A stretch of 14,752 bases of DNA from an uncultured Eubacteriales bacterium (GTDB lineage: Bacteria > Bacillota > Clostridia > Christensenellales > UBA1242). A model generated the notes under the pieces. The model saw only the letters and a list, made by a program, of their open reading frames with translations. It had not been told where the DNA came from and searched no databases. Below, one piece after another: positions 14,386 through 14,752 of the stretch (the first letter of the stretch is position 1; each line of letters starts with the position of its first letter). Both the position numbers and the translations under genes were made by a program. Where the stretch lies: positions 1-14,752 of the forward strand of contig CAJJIV010000017.1 of assembly GCA_905187655.1 (NCBI GenBank), read 5' to 3'.

Positions 14386-14752
14386 TCAATCGCTCAATTC
14401 GTGTATAAATGGTCTTTTCCGCTAGTCCCATCTGACCTGCAATCTCACGAACAGAAAATCCCCACATCTTCAGAAGTAAAATCTGCAGTGTTTTCTTATC
14501 CGACTCCAAAAGAATCTGTAATAACTGCTCATTCTCTACACTGTCAAGTAACTGTTGAATATTAAGCACCACTGAAGATGGTTCTTCCAATTCCCTGGTG
14601 TATAATTCTTCTTGATTAGAAGAAAAATGTTCCCAGAATCTCCGCTCCGCATTAAAGTCCTGCCAGTCTAATTCACGAAGTCTTTGGATTACCTCTTCAC
14701 TGACACCGGATTTTCGCAAAATCCGTTCCTCCTGCTCCTTCCACTGTTTCCA
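14339..14752 (-). CDS. Sigma-70-region-4-like protein of a mobile element (5' partial)
   Basis: 137 residues are visible. The frame runs off the right edge (WKQWKEQEERILRKSGVSEE...), so the start is outside and an internal TTG at 14719 is not the true start. The C-terminal 45 residues form a sigma-region-4/LuxR-like helix-turn-helix (LLKMWGFSVREIAGQMG, then AEKTIYTRIERLKKKIKK). The N-terminal part (LRELDWQDFNAERRFW) matches the style of small sigma-like regulators carried by Firmicute conjugative elements. GC content here is roughly 40%, higher than in the leader and mob genes. The last seven residues (LHTMGV and the preceding S) and the TAA come from the outermost dyad of the array, so the original end was probably lost or replaced. 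It may regulate element transfer genes lying further right. Confidence 0.75.
   Translation of the reverse strand, partial: WKQWKEQEERILRKSGVSEEVIQRLRELDWQDFNAERRFWEHFSSNQEELYTRELEEPSSVVLNIQQLLDSVENEQLLQILLESDKKTLQILLLKMWGFSVREIAGQMGLAEKTIYTRIERLKKKIKKVLSLHTMGV

Noticed and set aside
14339..14719. Sigma-like gene starting at TTG 14719
   Set aside because: The frame continues open to the window edge with protein-like sequence (WKQWKEQEERI), so the real start lies outside.

Overview
The window looks like chromosomal DNA of an AT-rich, low-GC Gram-positive bacterium, probably an uncultured gut Firmicute or relative. The basis is the AT-rich codon use, purine-rich Shine-Dalgarno sites, stem-plus-T-run terminators, a CCA-encoding tRNA gene, and the standard code (Trp is TGG, and TGA serves as a stop). 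It joins a host segment on the left to an integrated mobile element on the right.

Left, 1-8302, host side. A short gene end (2-142) is followed by about 600 bp of AT-rich non-coding DNA, then one very large gene (755-7462). That gene encodes a 2235-residue secreted, membrane-anchored beta-helix surface protein and has its own strong terminator. After it come about 450 bp without genes, two decayed tRNA-Thr copies (7967, 8076) and an intact tRNA-Thr(GGT) at 8177-8251.

Middle, about 8252-11738, integration module. It holds direct repeats that look like integrase arm sites (8348-8481). Three minus-strand cargo genes of unproven function follow (8482-9971), possibly a toxin with two SH3-like immunity-type partners. 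Next are a tyrosine recombinase (10097-11482) and a small excisionase-type HTH protein (11475-11738). The recombinase's arm-binding domain is open in frame, but its expected start codon reads ACG instead of ATG.

Right, 11739-14752, mobilization module. It has three compact hairpins, a MobL-type relaxase (12019-13218) and an overlapping ribbon-helix-helix-like accessory gene (13208-13669). Upstream of these is a 660-bp leader, then the end of a sigma-70-region-4-like gene (14339-14752, open at the window edge). No coupling protein or type IV secretion gene is visible, so the visible part fits an integrative mobilizable element that borrows a helper's conjugation machinery.

The most unusual object is in that leader. 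Between 13831 and 14385 there is a tandem array of ten about 55-bp units, each built on a 25-nt imperfect dyad. The ends of the dyad (CG...CG) and the A/T-tract flanks are conserved. The stem arms differ from unit to unit but keep their pairing. On the mob sense strand the same leader carries three well-placed Shine-Dalgarno sites, each followed by a start codon with a stop immediately after it or three codons later. I do not recognise this arrangement as a described element.
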